Under the pieces are notes generated by a model, which ran no database searches, had not been told where the DNA came from, and was given only the letters and a program-made list of their open reading frames with translations. This document shows positions 10,233-21,884 of a DNA stretch of 64,000 nucleotides, piece after piece (position 1 is the first letter of the stretch; every line of letters begins with the position of its first letter). A program made the position numbers and the translations under genes. Where the stretch lies: assembly GCA_907163375.1 (NCBI GenBank), contig CAJQUW010003611.1, positions 124,001 through 188,000 on the forward strand, given 5' to 3'. This DNA comes from Prostheceraeus crozeri. Its lineage: Eukaryota > Platyhelminthes > Polycladida > Euryleptidae.

Positions 10233-11929
10233 TTGCTGAAACGACTCTTCTACTACAATAGCTCTTGTTGGAAAAGCATTGAAAGTCTCATAAACATCTT
10301 AATTCCCAATCTATAAATGCCACTTAATTATTCAGAACTCACATATATTCATGGGTTTGGCACTGATTGAAATCAATGTTATACAAGATACATTTTTCAA
10401 ATATACATTTTTCCCCGACAGCTATATTTGTAGTCTTATCGAACTGAATTGTGGCATTTTACTAAATTAAGAATGTTGGAAGAGCATCAAAATGAGGTTT
10501 TCGGTGGATATATAAAAACACTTATTATCTTGTTACTTATTTGCAACAATACACCGGATAGGCCTATATAGTCCATAGTTGTCATAAAAAAGTCAACCTC
10601 TGTGTTTAAAAGCATCACTGTAACTTCCATCGTGCATAATCAGAAAACAAAATGCAGCTATCAAATCATTAGGGCATCTCAACGTAGCTTTCTGTCAATT
10701 ATGGTTAGGAAAGGAAAATGTCATTCACAAGAAAGTTAAGAGATATCCTTATGGAAGCTGAGCATTGATTTGATTCCTTTTCTCCATTTGCTACAACTTC
10801 CGGCTGACATCCCTGTTTGCCTTCCTATTGCACAAACTTGATTTCACAATCTGTCCGAATATCCTTATATCGAGAAATCTATGACTTGACTATTTGCAAA
10901 AACTCTCACGAAGCTAAAGGGATTTTAAAATATGTGGCCTAATTTCAGACGGCCGATTTCACAATGTGTTGCTAGAATTTATCCCATTGGTAAATCACTG
11001 CTAATGTTGGCTTCATGGCGATGTGCGTGGTGAGCCTCTTGGCCTTGCATCGTTTAAGGACGCGATTAAGGTTTTGTTGATCAATAATGAGCATGAACAT
11101 GCTGAGGATGTAGAGATTCTAAGCGTGATATCATCAGTTGCCAAGCTAGGAATATTTTCAAAAATAATTTCGAACGCAATTAGCGGACGCTCTCGGCATC
11201 GTACTACGAGAGTGGTGCCATTGAATCATGTTGATCTCATCTTTCTTTAGTCACTAATTTCGGGGGATAGAAGATATTCGTTTAAGTGATCACTGGAAAT
11301 TGATGGGTCTCAATAGCCATTCATGAAATAGAGCTGTTGCTTTGTTCATAAAATTTAAGATATTATTATAGTACTACATTATCAACACGATATTCCGATA
11401 CATGCAATAATATGCCTACAATTGATAATGTGAATCTTCAAAAACCAAGTAGTTTATTAAAATAAAATCAACGCATGCAGCGAAAATAACAATGAATTGT
11501 GTAGAAGGAAAAATCCTATTGTGCGTAATTTAGCTATGGTGCAATGTGGAAAAAGGAAGGCAACGATGTGTTGGGTGATGATGATATCTGTATAAATGCA
11601 TGTGAAAGATGCTTTAGAAATCTCAGAGTATATCTACATGTGCATTCATAGCATTGCTGCCCAGACCATTTCAATTACGCACAACAGTATAAACATAGAT
11701 TTCTTCGGACAACAATGTAGGACATTTTCAGGCGCTTGCGCGCCTTCAAAAATCTATGTTATATTGCGAGAAAGTCCAGCTCAACACGCGCGAAAGGGTG
11801 ACTAACACAAGACATCATCTTCCCTTATTAGTAATTAGTAAAAGCATGTAAAAATGATTGTTTTCCAGTGAAATTCGTAACATTAGTTGGATATCCATGA
11901 AAAGCATTGATTAAAGGAATAATAACCAT
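10233..11929. other. No gene seen
   Basis: AT-rich intergenic DNA. A short open stretch at 11,023-11,250 has no family resemblance. A small imperfect hairpin spans about 11,675-11,770. Confidence 0.5.
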
Positions 11930-12325
11930 CTGTGCACGGCACAGAATTAGAAGGGTCGTCTCTTCTTCCGTTTGACTAGAAGGGAAGCATTGGAACATGT
12001 AACGTAAATGAAATGGCACAATCTCCTAACTAAATACCATAGCAATCGAACAATAAGCAGCCAGTTCAACATTAAACACGCCAAATTGTGCAAAGTTTCA
12101 GTGACTGTTATCAACCGGATCACACAGCAAAGAGACACAGATGCAATCCGCAAGCGACGCACGAATATTTTTCCTATCTCTGTAAGGTATTAAAAATTTC
12201 TTTTTGCCCACTTGTTAAGTTCATGCATGTGCCATCATTTTGAATCAGTTTGCACTTCTAGCAAAGTGATGCGATTAAACAATCTAATTCTGTGGTGCAC
12301 GGCATTAAATTATGATAATGAGAGA
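11930..12325 (+). repeat. Unrecognised protein-like dispersed repeat, copy A
   Basis: Closely matches segments near 28.4 kb (plus) and 29.4-29.9 kb (minus). The translation at 12,008 contains SQFNIKHAKLCK and SVTVINRITQQRDTD; the 29.6-kb copy reads SQFNIEYAKLCE and SVTVINRLTQERDTD. The differences are mostly conservative, as expected if the family once coded for protein. I do not recognise the protein. No terminal repeats found. Confidence 0.7.
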
Positions 12326-13040
12326 AAACAATGAAAACCGTTTTGTCATCACCTGAACTGAACTCTACTTGTTTATTGTTGATTATTAATGAATGAAATA
12401 GGGCCTATTAGAAGATTCATTACCACTTCAAAGATATGTCAATTTGCTTCGAACGAATTGAATATTCGATTACCAACCAATCACATATTCGTCTCAGAGA
12501 GAGTCTTTCTGTGTTTCTATTCATCAATGTCCCCAATCTACTTGCCTAGTACTTGTCTCAAGTCAAGATGATTTTCTCGTCATGAATTTTCATAGTTGTC
12601 ATCGTACAGGAATTTTCAGTTTGTGAGCCAGGAATGTGAAGAGACATCTGAATGCAAGAACTTCGTTCTACCTACATTTGCATGCATGTTGTTCGTTTTG
12701 AGTACAGACATAAGTGTTCGACATTCGGATTGTTGACATGCGCCGTTCAAATTGTCCAATCGCTCTCATTCTGTCTCTATTGTACAATGTTTTCACATGT
12801 GTCTCGAACGTTTAACTCATGGAAGGATGCACATGTTTCCCATGACGAGGTAGAATACAACAATGAAGAAGAAGAAGAGAAAGAGCCAACATGTGGAATT
12901 TCCGGTCCGCTTCTATGCGCCGCATTCCCCTATCAGTTTTCCCGACACCAAACATGTGAACATATGGACATCTCGCAACATGGAAATGACGTCAGTCTCA
13001 TTCGAAACAGCGAATCTATTGCAACGTCGCCGAAATTCGG
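12326..13040. other. Upstream region of the MFS carrier gene
   Basis: Probable promoter and 5' UTR. Overlapping open stretches at 12.65-13.2 kb are in frames that do not continue into the carrier and look like chance. No TATA box is placed with confidence. An in-frame stop at 12,987 precedes the first carrier ATG. Confidence 0.4.
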
Positions 13041-13617
13041 ATGGAGAGAAACAGCGTCGACCCCTCCATGCAACATCTGGCACCCCAGGGATCGCCCACA
13101 ACGATGGAGTCGGGCTCAGTTTCAGGCTCAGCCCCTATCCGACCACAGCCGCCGCAATTCCCGCGTTCCAAGCGTCAACCGCGTCGTTCGAAACGGCCAA
13201 CAACTGAAACTGCATTTGCCGTAATGGGTCTTGCAATCAATCCTCAAGTTCTTGGGGCTTCTGCAAGACTGTTGCGTCCGTTAGGACTTGCCGCTTTAGC
13301 TATTTTGATTAGTGTGACCATCGCGGGAAAGCGTCGCTGCTTTTGTATCCTTGTAGCTCATCTTCAAAATCGGAGCTGTGCTACCAGTCAGCATCCCAAA
13401 GGCCTCTGCTCAATCAGTCTTCTCAATTGGGTCGGAGACATCAGTGCTTCATTAACTTTCTTGGTGGCTCCTTTTGTAACTAATGTCTTATTAAGCTCTA
13501 AACGCGCCTTCGGTCATCAAATAATGCAGTTTGTTTCTGTGTTTGCTTTCGGCTGTGTCATTACTGGATTCGTACGCGACCCGGAATCATTAATAGCAAC
13601 TGATTCTGTCATTCAAG
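13041..13617 (+). CDS. MFS carrier, SLC16-like, exon 1 (residues 1 to about 192)
   Basis: First coding exon of a major facilitator carrier. It starts at ATG 13,041 after an in-frame stop at 12,987; a downstream in-frame ATG at 13,104 has a better Kozak context (A at -3, G at +4) and could be the true start. Residues 1-55 are a Pro/Arg-rich cytosolic tail. Helices follow: TM1 (LGLAALAILISVTIAG), TM2 (ISLLNWVGDISASLTFLVAP), TM3 (VSVFAFGCVITGF) and the start of TM4. The segment from TM2 to the end aligns in layout with the SW..S...P / G.R....G region of monocarboxylate transporters, though the usual DGGWGW motif of TM1 is absent. The exon ends CAAG|GTGAGC in phase 1. Confidence 0.8.
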
Positions 13618-13689
13618 GTGAGCATCAGACGATCATTTATTTTATCGAAGAATAAGTCTCAAAAAGTAGATTGCGCGGTGCAGGAAAAT

Positions 13690-13960
13690 AGGTGATCACT
13701 TATGTGTAGTTACCACGTTCTCTCGAATATAACCCTTCCTCGAATAGAGACAGTCCTCAGATGGAACCTGCCCTCCCTCAAGTAGAACACAATCTCAAGC
13801 AGAAACCGCCCTCGAAAAATACCCTCCTTAATATAGAACGTGCCTTGAATGCAGCCCGCGGTGCATTGTCTGTCAAATATTTTGCAATTTCTGGTGGGGG
13901 TTTTGGGAGGGCAGTGTTTGAGGGCAGGCTATATTTGAGACCGGCTTGTATGATTAAATG
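13690..13960. repeat. Degenerate CCCTCGAATAGA-type repeat
   Basis: Words such as CTCGAATA, CCTCGAATAGAG, CTCAAGTAGAA and CCTCGAAAAATA recur about every 18-20 bases, followed by inverted matches (GTTTGAGGGCAGGC) near 13,917. The open stretch at 13,761-14,189 is a by-product of this repeat. Confidence 0.6.
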
Positions 13961-14328
13961 TTCTAGCTTATTATTTTACTGCAGCGATTTTCTACTGATG
14001 AATACAGACATTATGTACATTGATGACGGGAAAATAAAAAGGTACAGGCGAACAGGCGATAGGCCGCTGATTGGCTTGCCGGTTGAACATATTCTTAACT
14101 GTGCTAATTGTAAATCATTGGGCTACCAAATCATATCTGGATCATGTCCCTGTTTTGGTTCAGTTGACTGCCTAGTAGCCCTTAAATGACCTAGCGGTTG
14201 TAACGCGCTGCAGAACCTGTGTCAATTAAAAGCTGACTGCGTTTTGCAACTACAACTGGCTATTTGTCAGCGAAGTGGGTACTCTTCGTTGCAGGAATTC
14301 TACAAGTACGCTGACAGGGACCCAGCAC

Positions 14329-14584
14329 CATAGAAATAGATTGTTTATCTGAAGTAGGTTAGAATGAAAATTGACTCAAGGTCGCGGCACATTCGGGGGA
14401 ACTAAATTGGGGCATGAAGAGCCAATTAAAAGCTTAAATTTACGCATGTGACTGATTCCAATCCAATGATACAGCCGTTGACAAGTGTATCTAAGCGAAA
14501 ATGCGTGTGATTTATGTGCCACTATTGTGCATTGCATGAAGCTTAACTGCCATTCTAGAGGTTTTATTGTTATCAATTTCTATG
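14329..14584. mobile_element. MITE family M1 copy 1, 8-bp target duplication
   Basis: Ends CATAGAAATAGATTG and, inverted, CATAGAAATTGATAAC. The flanking 8-mers are CCCAGCAC and ACCAACAC (6 of 8 match). It is homologous end to end with copies at 24,856 and 50,626. The 8-bp duplication suggests a hAT-type mobiliser. Confidence 0.85.
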
Positions 14585-14829
14585 ACCAACACCTACCAAT
14601 TATCGATCACTGGAAGCCGCCATCATTTAGGTGCCGTTATCATGACGGCGCACCACGACGTAGCATTGTTTTCAACGTGCATGTTCGCTCCATAGTCCCT
14701 CATTATTACAGTGTCGTATTTCTTTAATCTATCAATTTCATCCATGTAGCCTACACACTCTGCTGCTGAGGATATCTTTAGATATAATAGAGATGAGTAC
14801 ATAATCAAGGATCAAAACAAAACAATAGC

Positions 14830-15054
14830 AACCGCTTCCAGGCGCTAACTGCTAACGCGGCCAGTTCGAGGACTGGGTTCGATTCCCAGCCGGCAAGTCA
14901 CATTTGGAAGTAGCAAGGCGCATTGAAATATCATTTCGACCTCGTGAAAGCCGGAGGCATTTAATTGCTAAATCACAATGAAGACGGATTTGCTCATGAA
15001 CGCTATACATGAACATGCACAGTACCTCCGCGACATGTAAATAATAATAATAAT
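14830..15054 (+). mobile_element. tRNA-derived SINE with (AAT)n tail
   Basis: A pol III B box and perfect T arm (CTGGG-TTCGATT-CCCAG) sit at 14,873-14,889, followed by a body of about 150 bases and an AATAATAAT tail at 15,040-15,054. The A-box region is decayed. Confidence 0.6.
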
Positions 15055-16060
15055 GCTCTTTTATTCATCAGAATGAAAATCACACAAGACAAGGTGAAGT
15101 TGCACAAAGAACATTCATGTATACGAGATTGAAAAAATCATTTAAAGCTCGTGAAGTAAGGCACATAAATTAATAAAAGTACATCAGCAAGAAGTTAGGC
15201 TCAATTAATTAATAAAAGAAATGGCTGATAGCGGAAGGACCATAATGAATCAATAATGCGAAAAATATTTGTTTTCTCTCCCGAGGAATTTTAATGCCAA
15301 CAAGTTAAATAATTACGAATAAAATATATATACACACAGCCGACGTTTCGGATCCGGACCCTTTCTCAAAGCAAGGCAGCAATAAAATCAGCAAATCAAC
15401 CAAAATCAGCATCCGATTATACATGTAGAGTGTAGTACAAGTAGGCACAAATCGTCTCTCTGACCTATATAGTTGCATAACGTAGTGATGCGAATGCTGT
15501 AACAAAGGGGGTAGTAAAAAATGAAAAATGTGGCTAACATTTTTGATTAGATGAATTTAATTCTAACATTTTAACATAGATGAAAAAACTGTTTGTCTTC
15601 TCGTAGAAAGGAGTAGAAAAATATTGCAATCACAATGCAGTCCACACACACACAATAATGGAATTGCTTTTGAGTCTTCTCCAGCTTCCGGTCACTCTTA
15701 TCATTGATGCCGATAAAAAGAGGATTGCAATATTCCAAGTGCGGCAGCACGTAATGTTTGTAAACACAAATGAGGTCATTCTTCGGTACAAACTTTTTCA
15801 AGGATCGGATTAGGAACAAGCTCTGTGCGGCAATCTTGCGATGATTATCGGTATGAATGTATCATGATAGTCGCTGATCATAAGTAATACCAAGAAATTT
15901 GAATGAATTGAGGAAGGACGTATCAAATGCGGATGACTGTTTCTTCATAATCATTATCTTGGTTTTATTTTCGTTTAAGGTGAGACCGTTTTGTTGACAC
16001 CAGGTATTTACGTGACGGACTTCCTCATCAATAAATTGTTGTGTAATTGTTGCAATGGTA
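15055..16060 (-). mobile_element. LINE fragment, C-terminal reverse transcriptase (CR1/L2-like)
   Basis: The minus strand from about 16,060 reads NTWCQQNGLTLNENKTKI, then FKFLGI, and after an in-frame stop, IRSLKKFVPKNDLICVYKHY and PHLEYCNPLF (15,571-15,819). These are the thumb and C-terminal motifs of non-LTR reverse transcriptases. A GATGAATAAAAGAGC string before a (TTA)n tail marks the probable 3' end near 15,055. It is 5'-truncated and inactive. A stretch at about 15,340-15,365 resembles a decayed hammerhead core. Confidence 0.8.
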
Positions 16061-16454
16061 AATTGTTGCGTAAAAAAATAAAAATGCTTGCATTTAATAA
16101 ACTTGCATATAAATACACTAAGTATTTATTACTATAAAAATGATCAAATTTCTTGCTTTTTTATATATTATTATTTACATTCTTTACCATCATAAAAAGT
16201 ATAAAATTTAAAAGCGAATAAACTACATTGAATGACTACATCGCATTTGTTTCCAAAACGTTTACCATGGTGTCGTAATATGTTATATACCAACCTTGGT
16301 TATAATGAAAAAGCCTATAGGCCTAACCACAGAAACAAACTAATAATTGCTCGTGAATTCAGCTATTCCAATTTATTATCTATGTTCTTCTCTTCTGTTT
16401 TTCTGCAGTCAAATGACAATGATGCAACTAACAATGCATCCATGAGAGCACAGC

Positions 16455-16535
16455 ACCATAGAAGACTCGAACCATGGACCTTCTGCATCTCTTTGATGAA
16501 GCGCAATCTTTAACCAACTGAGCTATACTGCATCT
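16455..16535 (-). ncRNA. tRNA-like relic, likely SINE head
   Basis: The minus strand shows an A box (TAGCTCAGTTGGTTA) and a B box (GGTTCGAGTCT), but the anticodon and T stems do not pair cleanly, so it is not a working tRNA. Confidence 0.5.
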
Positions 16536-16610
16536 GTTCGTAGTCCAGACGCTTTTAGCAATAGCGACCACTAGAACATCACATTGTGCCACTCAATATG
16601 CGGTAATAGG

Positions 16611-16947
16611 ATTAACAGCAATGAAATTAAATAAACGATAGATCAAATTGCCATGCAAATGATGTGCGGCTGGTAGGATTAGAACCTACGAACAAGGTTA
16701 ACTAGACCTGTGCTCTAACCAACTGAGATACGGCCACTTATGCCACTATGCCAATTGGCAGGATCAAACCCTCACCACCACCACACATCAGTTGTCAAGG
16801 TCAATAACACGTCACAATTGTGACCACCGACATTAAAGCAAGTAGCGGGGATCGATTGTCCATCAAAGCATCTTAAGCCATGTCGTGAATGCAATCAACA
16901 ACAATGAAATTAAGTAAACGATAGATCAAACTGCCATGCAAAAGATG
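16611..16947. repeat. Composite repeat: two 54-bp direct repeats flanking tRNA-like units
   Basis: ATGAAATTAA.TAAACGATAG recurs at 16,621 and 16,903 within near-identical 54-mers, 282 bases apart. Between them lie a 72-base tRNA-like cloverleaf and a partial B box (GGGTTTGATCC on minus near 16,765), suggesting a dimeric or tandem SINE. Confidence 0.7.
16666..16737 (-). tRNA. tRNA-like sequence, anticodon AGT by position (pseudogene or SINE head)
   Basis: It folds as a 72-base cloverleaf. The acceptor GTGGCCG/CAGCCGC has one mismatch and one wobble pair, the D arm has three pairs, the anticodon stem CAGGT/ACCTT has one mismatch with loop CTAGTTA, and the T arm GTAGG-TTCTAAT-CCTAC is perfect. 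T at position 37 and its place inside a repeat argue against a working tRNA-Thr. Confidence 0.45.
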
Positions 16948-18137
16948 TTTTTAATAGCGGATAGATTATATTGAACACGGCGGATGATATAATCATTTTA
17001 AGAATCATTCTAAAATTTGAATTGAAAATCATTTTGCTGAACTTAATGATACAACTTTAATAAAGATAACATCAGTTATGTAGATGAGAGCATGTAAACA
17101 TCTGTAAACATACACTCTCTCTCTCCCTCTCAATGGACAATAAAAAACTGGATTCGTCTGTCGCCCATTTAATGACTATCAAAGATGTATTTACGAGGAG
17201 AGGACATTCAATCCCGCATATCAAATGGATTATTTTGACATAGGAAAACAAGAAATAATGGCTTAAGGTGAAGGTGGGAACGAAAACGAATGTAGAACTG
17301 ACATAGCTTAATTGTAAGAACGTCGTTAAAAGAGAAGAAATGTTATTCAAATAATACACTCAAACACTATTGCTCTTCTTTCTCCCTCTCTACCAGTCTC
17401 CAGCGCTTTCTCCCTTCGAAGCATACATATCTGCGAAAATGTAAATCAACCAAAATCCATAGTATCGAGGAATTTCCTCATTTCAGGAAAATTTGCTGAC
17501 ATGCTATGAGAAATTTATTGTGTAAACAACATGCGCATCCGAGAGATGGTGAGATGGATGAGTGAACATTGTGGGAGAGACAGAACCAGTCTCATCAATT
17601 TTGATATCAAAATCCGCATGGACTCATAGGTAGAGGGAGCAAAATGTCAGATGCGCACTAGCGGTTTAAGAAGTCACAGCCTAGTATGTACAATGACGAG
17701 CTGACGTGATGAGTGTCATGTCGCACTGACAATGAAAAGTATGAGTAGTTTGATTTCTTTGCAAGTGTGATGCAATGGATTTTTCCTTATGCATGGATGG
17801 AAGAGTTTTCTTCTCCTATCCTGGAGACGTAGGAAAACTATGACTTTTGCATTCATGCAAAACTTTTCCGTTCATGGAGAAAAATCTATTTGCATTGCTA
17901 TTTGAAAAGTTGACTTTTCTTCACTTTTCAGAGACAACTACATGTAGAAAATAATCTTTAAATATCTATTGTTTCTGCAATGATAGCCGCCATAGCTATT
18001 TTCTTGAGAGGAGAAATATCAACTTCTCCTCCCGGCAGTTTACATGGGAGATATCTTTTCACTCTCACACAAAATGAAAAGAAATTGGATTATATCTATT
18101 CTACACCTTTTCCATCTCTACTTCAGTAATAGATAAT
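16948..18137. other. No gene seen
   Basis: AT-rich intron DNA with a short CT microsatellite near 17,115. Nothing else supported. Confidence 0.5.
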
Positions 18138-19192
18138 GGGCCTGTCCTATAACGTGTCATTAAATAAAAGATAGCTAAATGATGGTCTTTTAACTGTCTT
18201 TTAAAATACGGTGTTTATGGACGTGTCATTTATTTGGCGTCATTTAAGTGTCATAATCAATAAATGAAAGGGTGTCCATGAACACATCATAAATTGCTCT
18301 CATACTGGAACGGAGCTTAGATGAAAGCAAAATAGATTATAGAGGGTAGAAGCGGTATGCGACCTGGATTTACAGATTTACTACAGCCTCGTCCGGTATC
18401 CCGGAAGTTGTCATGACTCTTTCATCTTAAATGCATCTTCTCTAAATGCTGAATTCAACCGCAGCCGTCCTGATGGTTGGATCCTCGGCGATTCCGGCTA
18501 TCCCGGTATATCGGTCTTCTTTCTCTCTTCCTGTATCTTCTTCCATTGATCCGAAAGATTTTTCTTCATTCGTGAAGTCTCATTTGACCACTTGGATTTC
18601 ACTTGGTCTATGGTTCTGTTGTTCCCAGAGTTAGCGTTCAATGAATCTACCAACTGGTTATACAATCTCTTCTTTTGTGTGATGGTATCTGAATCAGATT
18701 GTTGGCTCGTCAATATGCTGTAGTGCTCGCTGTAGAAGTTCACCAGGAGATCTAACTCAGTAGCTTCCCAACGGACGTTCCTGGTTTTCTTCTTCCCACT
18801 TTCTGTGACCTTCCTCTGACTTCCTTTGATGACATTGTGTTCAGCTTCAAACGCAAGATTCGACACTAATCGTTCGAGAACTTGTGCGTAAAACTCGCCA
18901 CATCACTTAATTCATATTCAAGAACTGAATGATTTTGTCTGTCTGACATCACAAAACGTCAAAGATGACGTCCTAAAATCGTAATTCACGTGACAATTTT
19001 GAGTGTTAATGAAAGCGAAGTCGCATCCACTTCTTTATGACAGTTAGATGACAGCAGAATAAAAGTCAGCTGAAATGAGGGTTTCATGTACACCAAAATC
19101 GAAGTCTGTTTAACTGTCATTAGCGTGTCTTCATTAAACTGTCTTTTATGCTAAATGACGGCCAAATAAATCACACGTTATAGGACAGGCCC
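18138..19192. mobile_element. Harbinger-like element, non-autonomous, AAT target duplication
   Basis: Ends begin GGGCCTGTCCTATAACGTGT on both sides (inverted) and are flanked by AAT at 18,135-18,137 and 19,193-19,195, the 3-bp duplication size used by PIF/Harbinger. Its only gene is the Myb-like ORF. No DDE nuclease is present in the 1,055 bp. Confidence 0.85.
18498..18866 (-). CDS. Myb/SANT-like DNA-binding protein of a Harbinger-like element
   Basis: 122 aa, open throughout. Residues about 25-100 form a Myb/SANT-like trihelix: RNVRWEATELDLLVNFYSEH, then TQKKRLYNQLVDSLNA, then RTIDQVKSKWSN, ending in a basic, Lys-rich coiled segment. In autonomous PIF/Harbinger elements such a protein partners with the nuclease to bind the ends and enter the nucleus. 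Here the partner is missing, so mobility would depend on a nuclease supplied in trans. The C terminus stops 360 bases from the left end of the element. The ORF's integrity suggests a young copy or retained use. Confidence 0.75.
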   Translation of the reverse strand: MSNLAFEAEHNVIKGSQRKVTESGKKKTRNVRWEATELDLLVNFYSEHYSILTSQQSDSDTITQKKRLYNQLVDSLNANSGNNRTIDQVKSKWSNETSRMKKNLSDQWKKIQEERKKTDIPG

Positions 19193-19195
19193 AAT

Positions 19196-21884
19196 GCATA
19201 GATTTGAGGTCATTATTGCTATAATTACCGAGAGCCGAAGGCTCGAGGTTATTACGACAAATAATGACCAAAGAAATCTATGCATTATCTGCTATAATGC
19301 ATGACTTTTTTCATAGAAGTCTGCACCAGGTTAATAATTTCCAAGCAGGAAAATATTTACATGCTTCGTGGAACTTATTAACCTGTGGACATAGAAAGCC
19401 TTGCAAAATCATGCATTATGATATTTCTAAATCGATTTCAGATCTTTCCAAATTTCAGATATCTATCAGAAGCTTAACTTTGAAGATATCTGAAATTCAA
19501 TTGGAGAAATCTGAAATCGATTTGGAAATATCTGAAATAGACATGGAAAAGGTGTACAATTAGCTGTCCCTATTCATGAACATGAACAAGACGAATGATT
19601 TCATTCATAGACATGCACAAGAAAAAATTATAAAAGTACCTTTTCCGATCGCTTCACTCTCTCGGCTTAACAAGATATCCTTGAACAGAAAAGCTGTACT
19701 TTTCCAATTCCAGGAAAATAATCATGTCCCTACACGTAATAGGTAACTCTCGCTTATACGGAGTATCGGTAGTCCTACCATTCATGCATTTCATGTATGC
19801 TATGTGGAAATTCATTCATGTTTAATGGCATAAGTTGACCAAATAATGTCATCCACGACCGGCCGGTTTTGAATACGCTGACCGGTACCGGCCGGCCAGT
19901 TTTGATTACGACGGCCGGATGGATCGGAGCCTGACCGCGCTAACAGCTGGAGTTATCTTCAACAAACAGTTCATTCAGGGACATCTATGATTAATATAAA
20001 ATATCTGAGGGAGCTGAACTCCCACAGCATGCACTGGAGGCCGGTGATTTTGGTGAGCTTGAATAGTGACGACAGTGCGTATCTGGATAAAACCATGAAC
20101 AAGCTGTAAACATAATTCATTTCATTATTGTAAAATACACCAGAATCCCGCGGAATTGATTGCTGTACATCATTATCAATACGCACGGACCAATGTTGCA
20201 GGCAAGTCGCCGGAAGAATCTGTGCAGTGTACATCTGCAAGTCTGTCATTGATGTTTCATTTCAAATAAATTGTGGTTTCTATATTCACTGATTTTTCCG
20301 CGATCTTAAATCTGAAGCCTCCTCCAATACATGTCATTTTGATCACTTGACTTTTTTAAGAGTTCTAGAGCAATGGAGCGATATAACATGAATGATATAT
20401 TTCCGGCTTTGAATTATTTAACTTTCATTGACTGAAAACAGATGACTATTTTTATGACAGTGATGAGCCATTCTTAGTCATATTCACCGAAGAAATTCAT
20501 GCCGATTTCGTTATCAACTTGAATCCTCATCAATGCTATTGCTGAATAACCCAACATACCAGGACCTTAAAATTGTACAAAGTTATCAATCATCACTGCT
20601 TAGTTTCTTGCATTCAACATGATTTTCTCATTTTCTATGAACTACTGACATAATCACATTTTATTCGTTCGTCGGAGTTTTAAATATAATTTAAAGGTTT
20701 CACCTTCAGGTGATGCTCATATCACGAGATGTCCAATGAGAAATAAAAATATATTGACATCGGTGACCACTCACTACGATGAGGCTCACAGTGTGGAAAA
20801 ATAACACTGACTGCACTTTCCCACCAAAATCTTGATAAAGGATCTTCCGAACGAATGAATTTAGCATTTTCATTTGTTATATTTTCCATTTTTGATGCTG
20901 AAATAATTTATCTGCTGTTCGTTTCTGCATATATCTTCTGTAGATTTTTCTTTAGATTTTAATCATAGCTTTTACTTGTATAGTATTGAATTAGGCATGG
21001 ACATTTCTGCAAAGTAAAATCATCACTGATATAATTATCGGTTAATTACTTATTCCATAGCTGCTTTCAGCAAAAGAAATCAATTATCAATTTTCTCCGG
21101 AAAGAGTCCACAATTCTCCAAAAGGACTGCTGAATCGATTTTAGGTTTTTCAAAAAGGCTTTTTTGCAATAAGTCCACAAATTACGCAAAAAGTAAGCAT
21201 GTTTAAATGTGCAGAATCCACACCAATGGCCATTGATGCCACGTGCCATGCCTCAATCACTGGCAGTTGATATTGCAGCCGTTATTGACAATTGCTTGTT
21301 CTTGTAAAAGCTTTGTAATTCTTTAGTCTCTTCTTGATTGGGTCCAGAATCTTCTTTCAACAGGTTTCATTTATGAATGCGCGTATTAGTATTAACGCAT
21401 TTAATAATACAATTAATTGTTTACAACTTGTTTCACGGTTTTATTTAGACACGCATAGACTGCCGTCATTTATCGAGCCTACACCAAATTCATCGGCCTC
21501 CAGTCACGTACATGACAGGGAAGTTGAAGGTCCCTTAGATATCTTGCACTAATCACAGATGTCCGTGGTCCATTCTAGACCTATAAACTCAAAGCATTAG
21601 CTCTGAACCGCAGCTGAAATGCATGTTCACTTGTAACGGACGGTGGTCGGGCTGGTAGGAATGGTGTGCAATGTTCTGCATAGGTTCTCGTACTATGCAA
21701 GGCCCTCGGTCCAGGAGGCGGTTGATGCACATGTCTCGGTAAAGTGTTGGTTAACTCAGTTTATGCGTCTCCTGCCGATTTTTTCGTGTAAGTGCAATAA
21801 AGTAATACTGTTAAAATAATATTTATCCTTCGTCTTCATATAGGAAATAATTATTTTTGTGGCCTGTCTGTAGCTAGAGCAGGT
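19196..21884. other. No gene seen
   Basis: AT-rich intron DNA. At 19,855-19,945 there is a GC-rich patch with repeated ACCGGCCGG words. At 19,430-19,550 there is a short run of GATATCTGAAAT-like words. No coding support. Confidence 0.5.

Noticed and set aside
12652-13224. 190-aa and 114-aa open frames overlapping the carrier start
   Set aside because: No domain features, frames do not cross the splice site, and the carrier frame has a consistent protein beyond it.
13761-14189. 142-aa open frame after exon 1
   Set aside because: Made mostly of a degenerate CCCTCGAATAGA repeat and lies within the intron.
16666-16737. Functional tRNA-Thr (AGT)
   Set aside because: Stem mismatches, T at position 37 and its place inside a repeat; kept only as tRNA-like.
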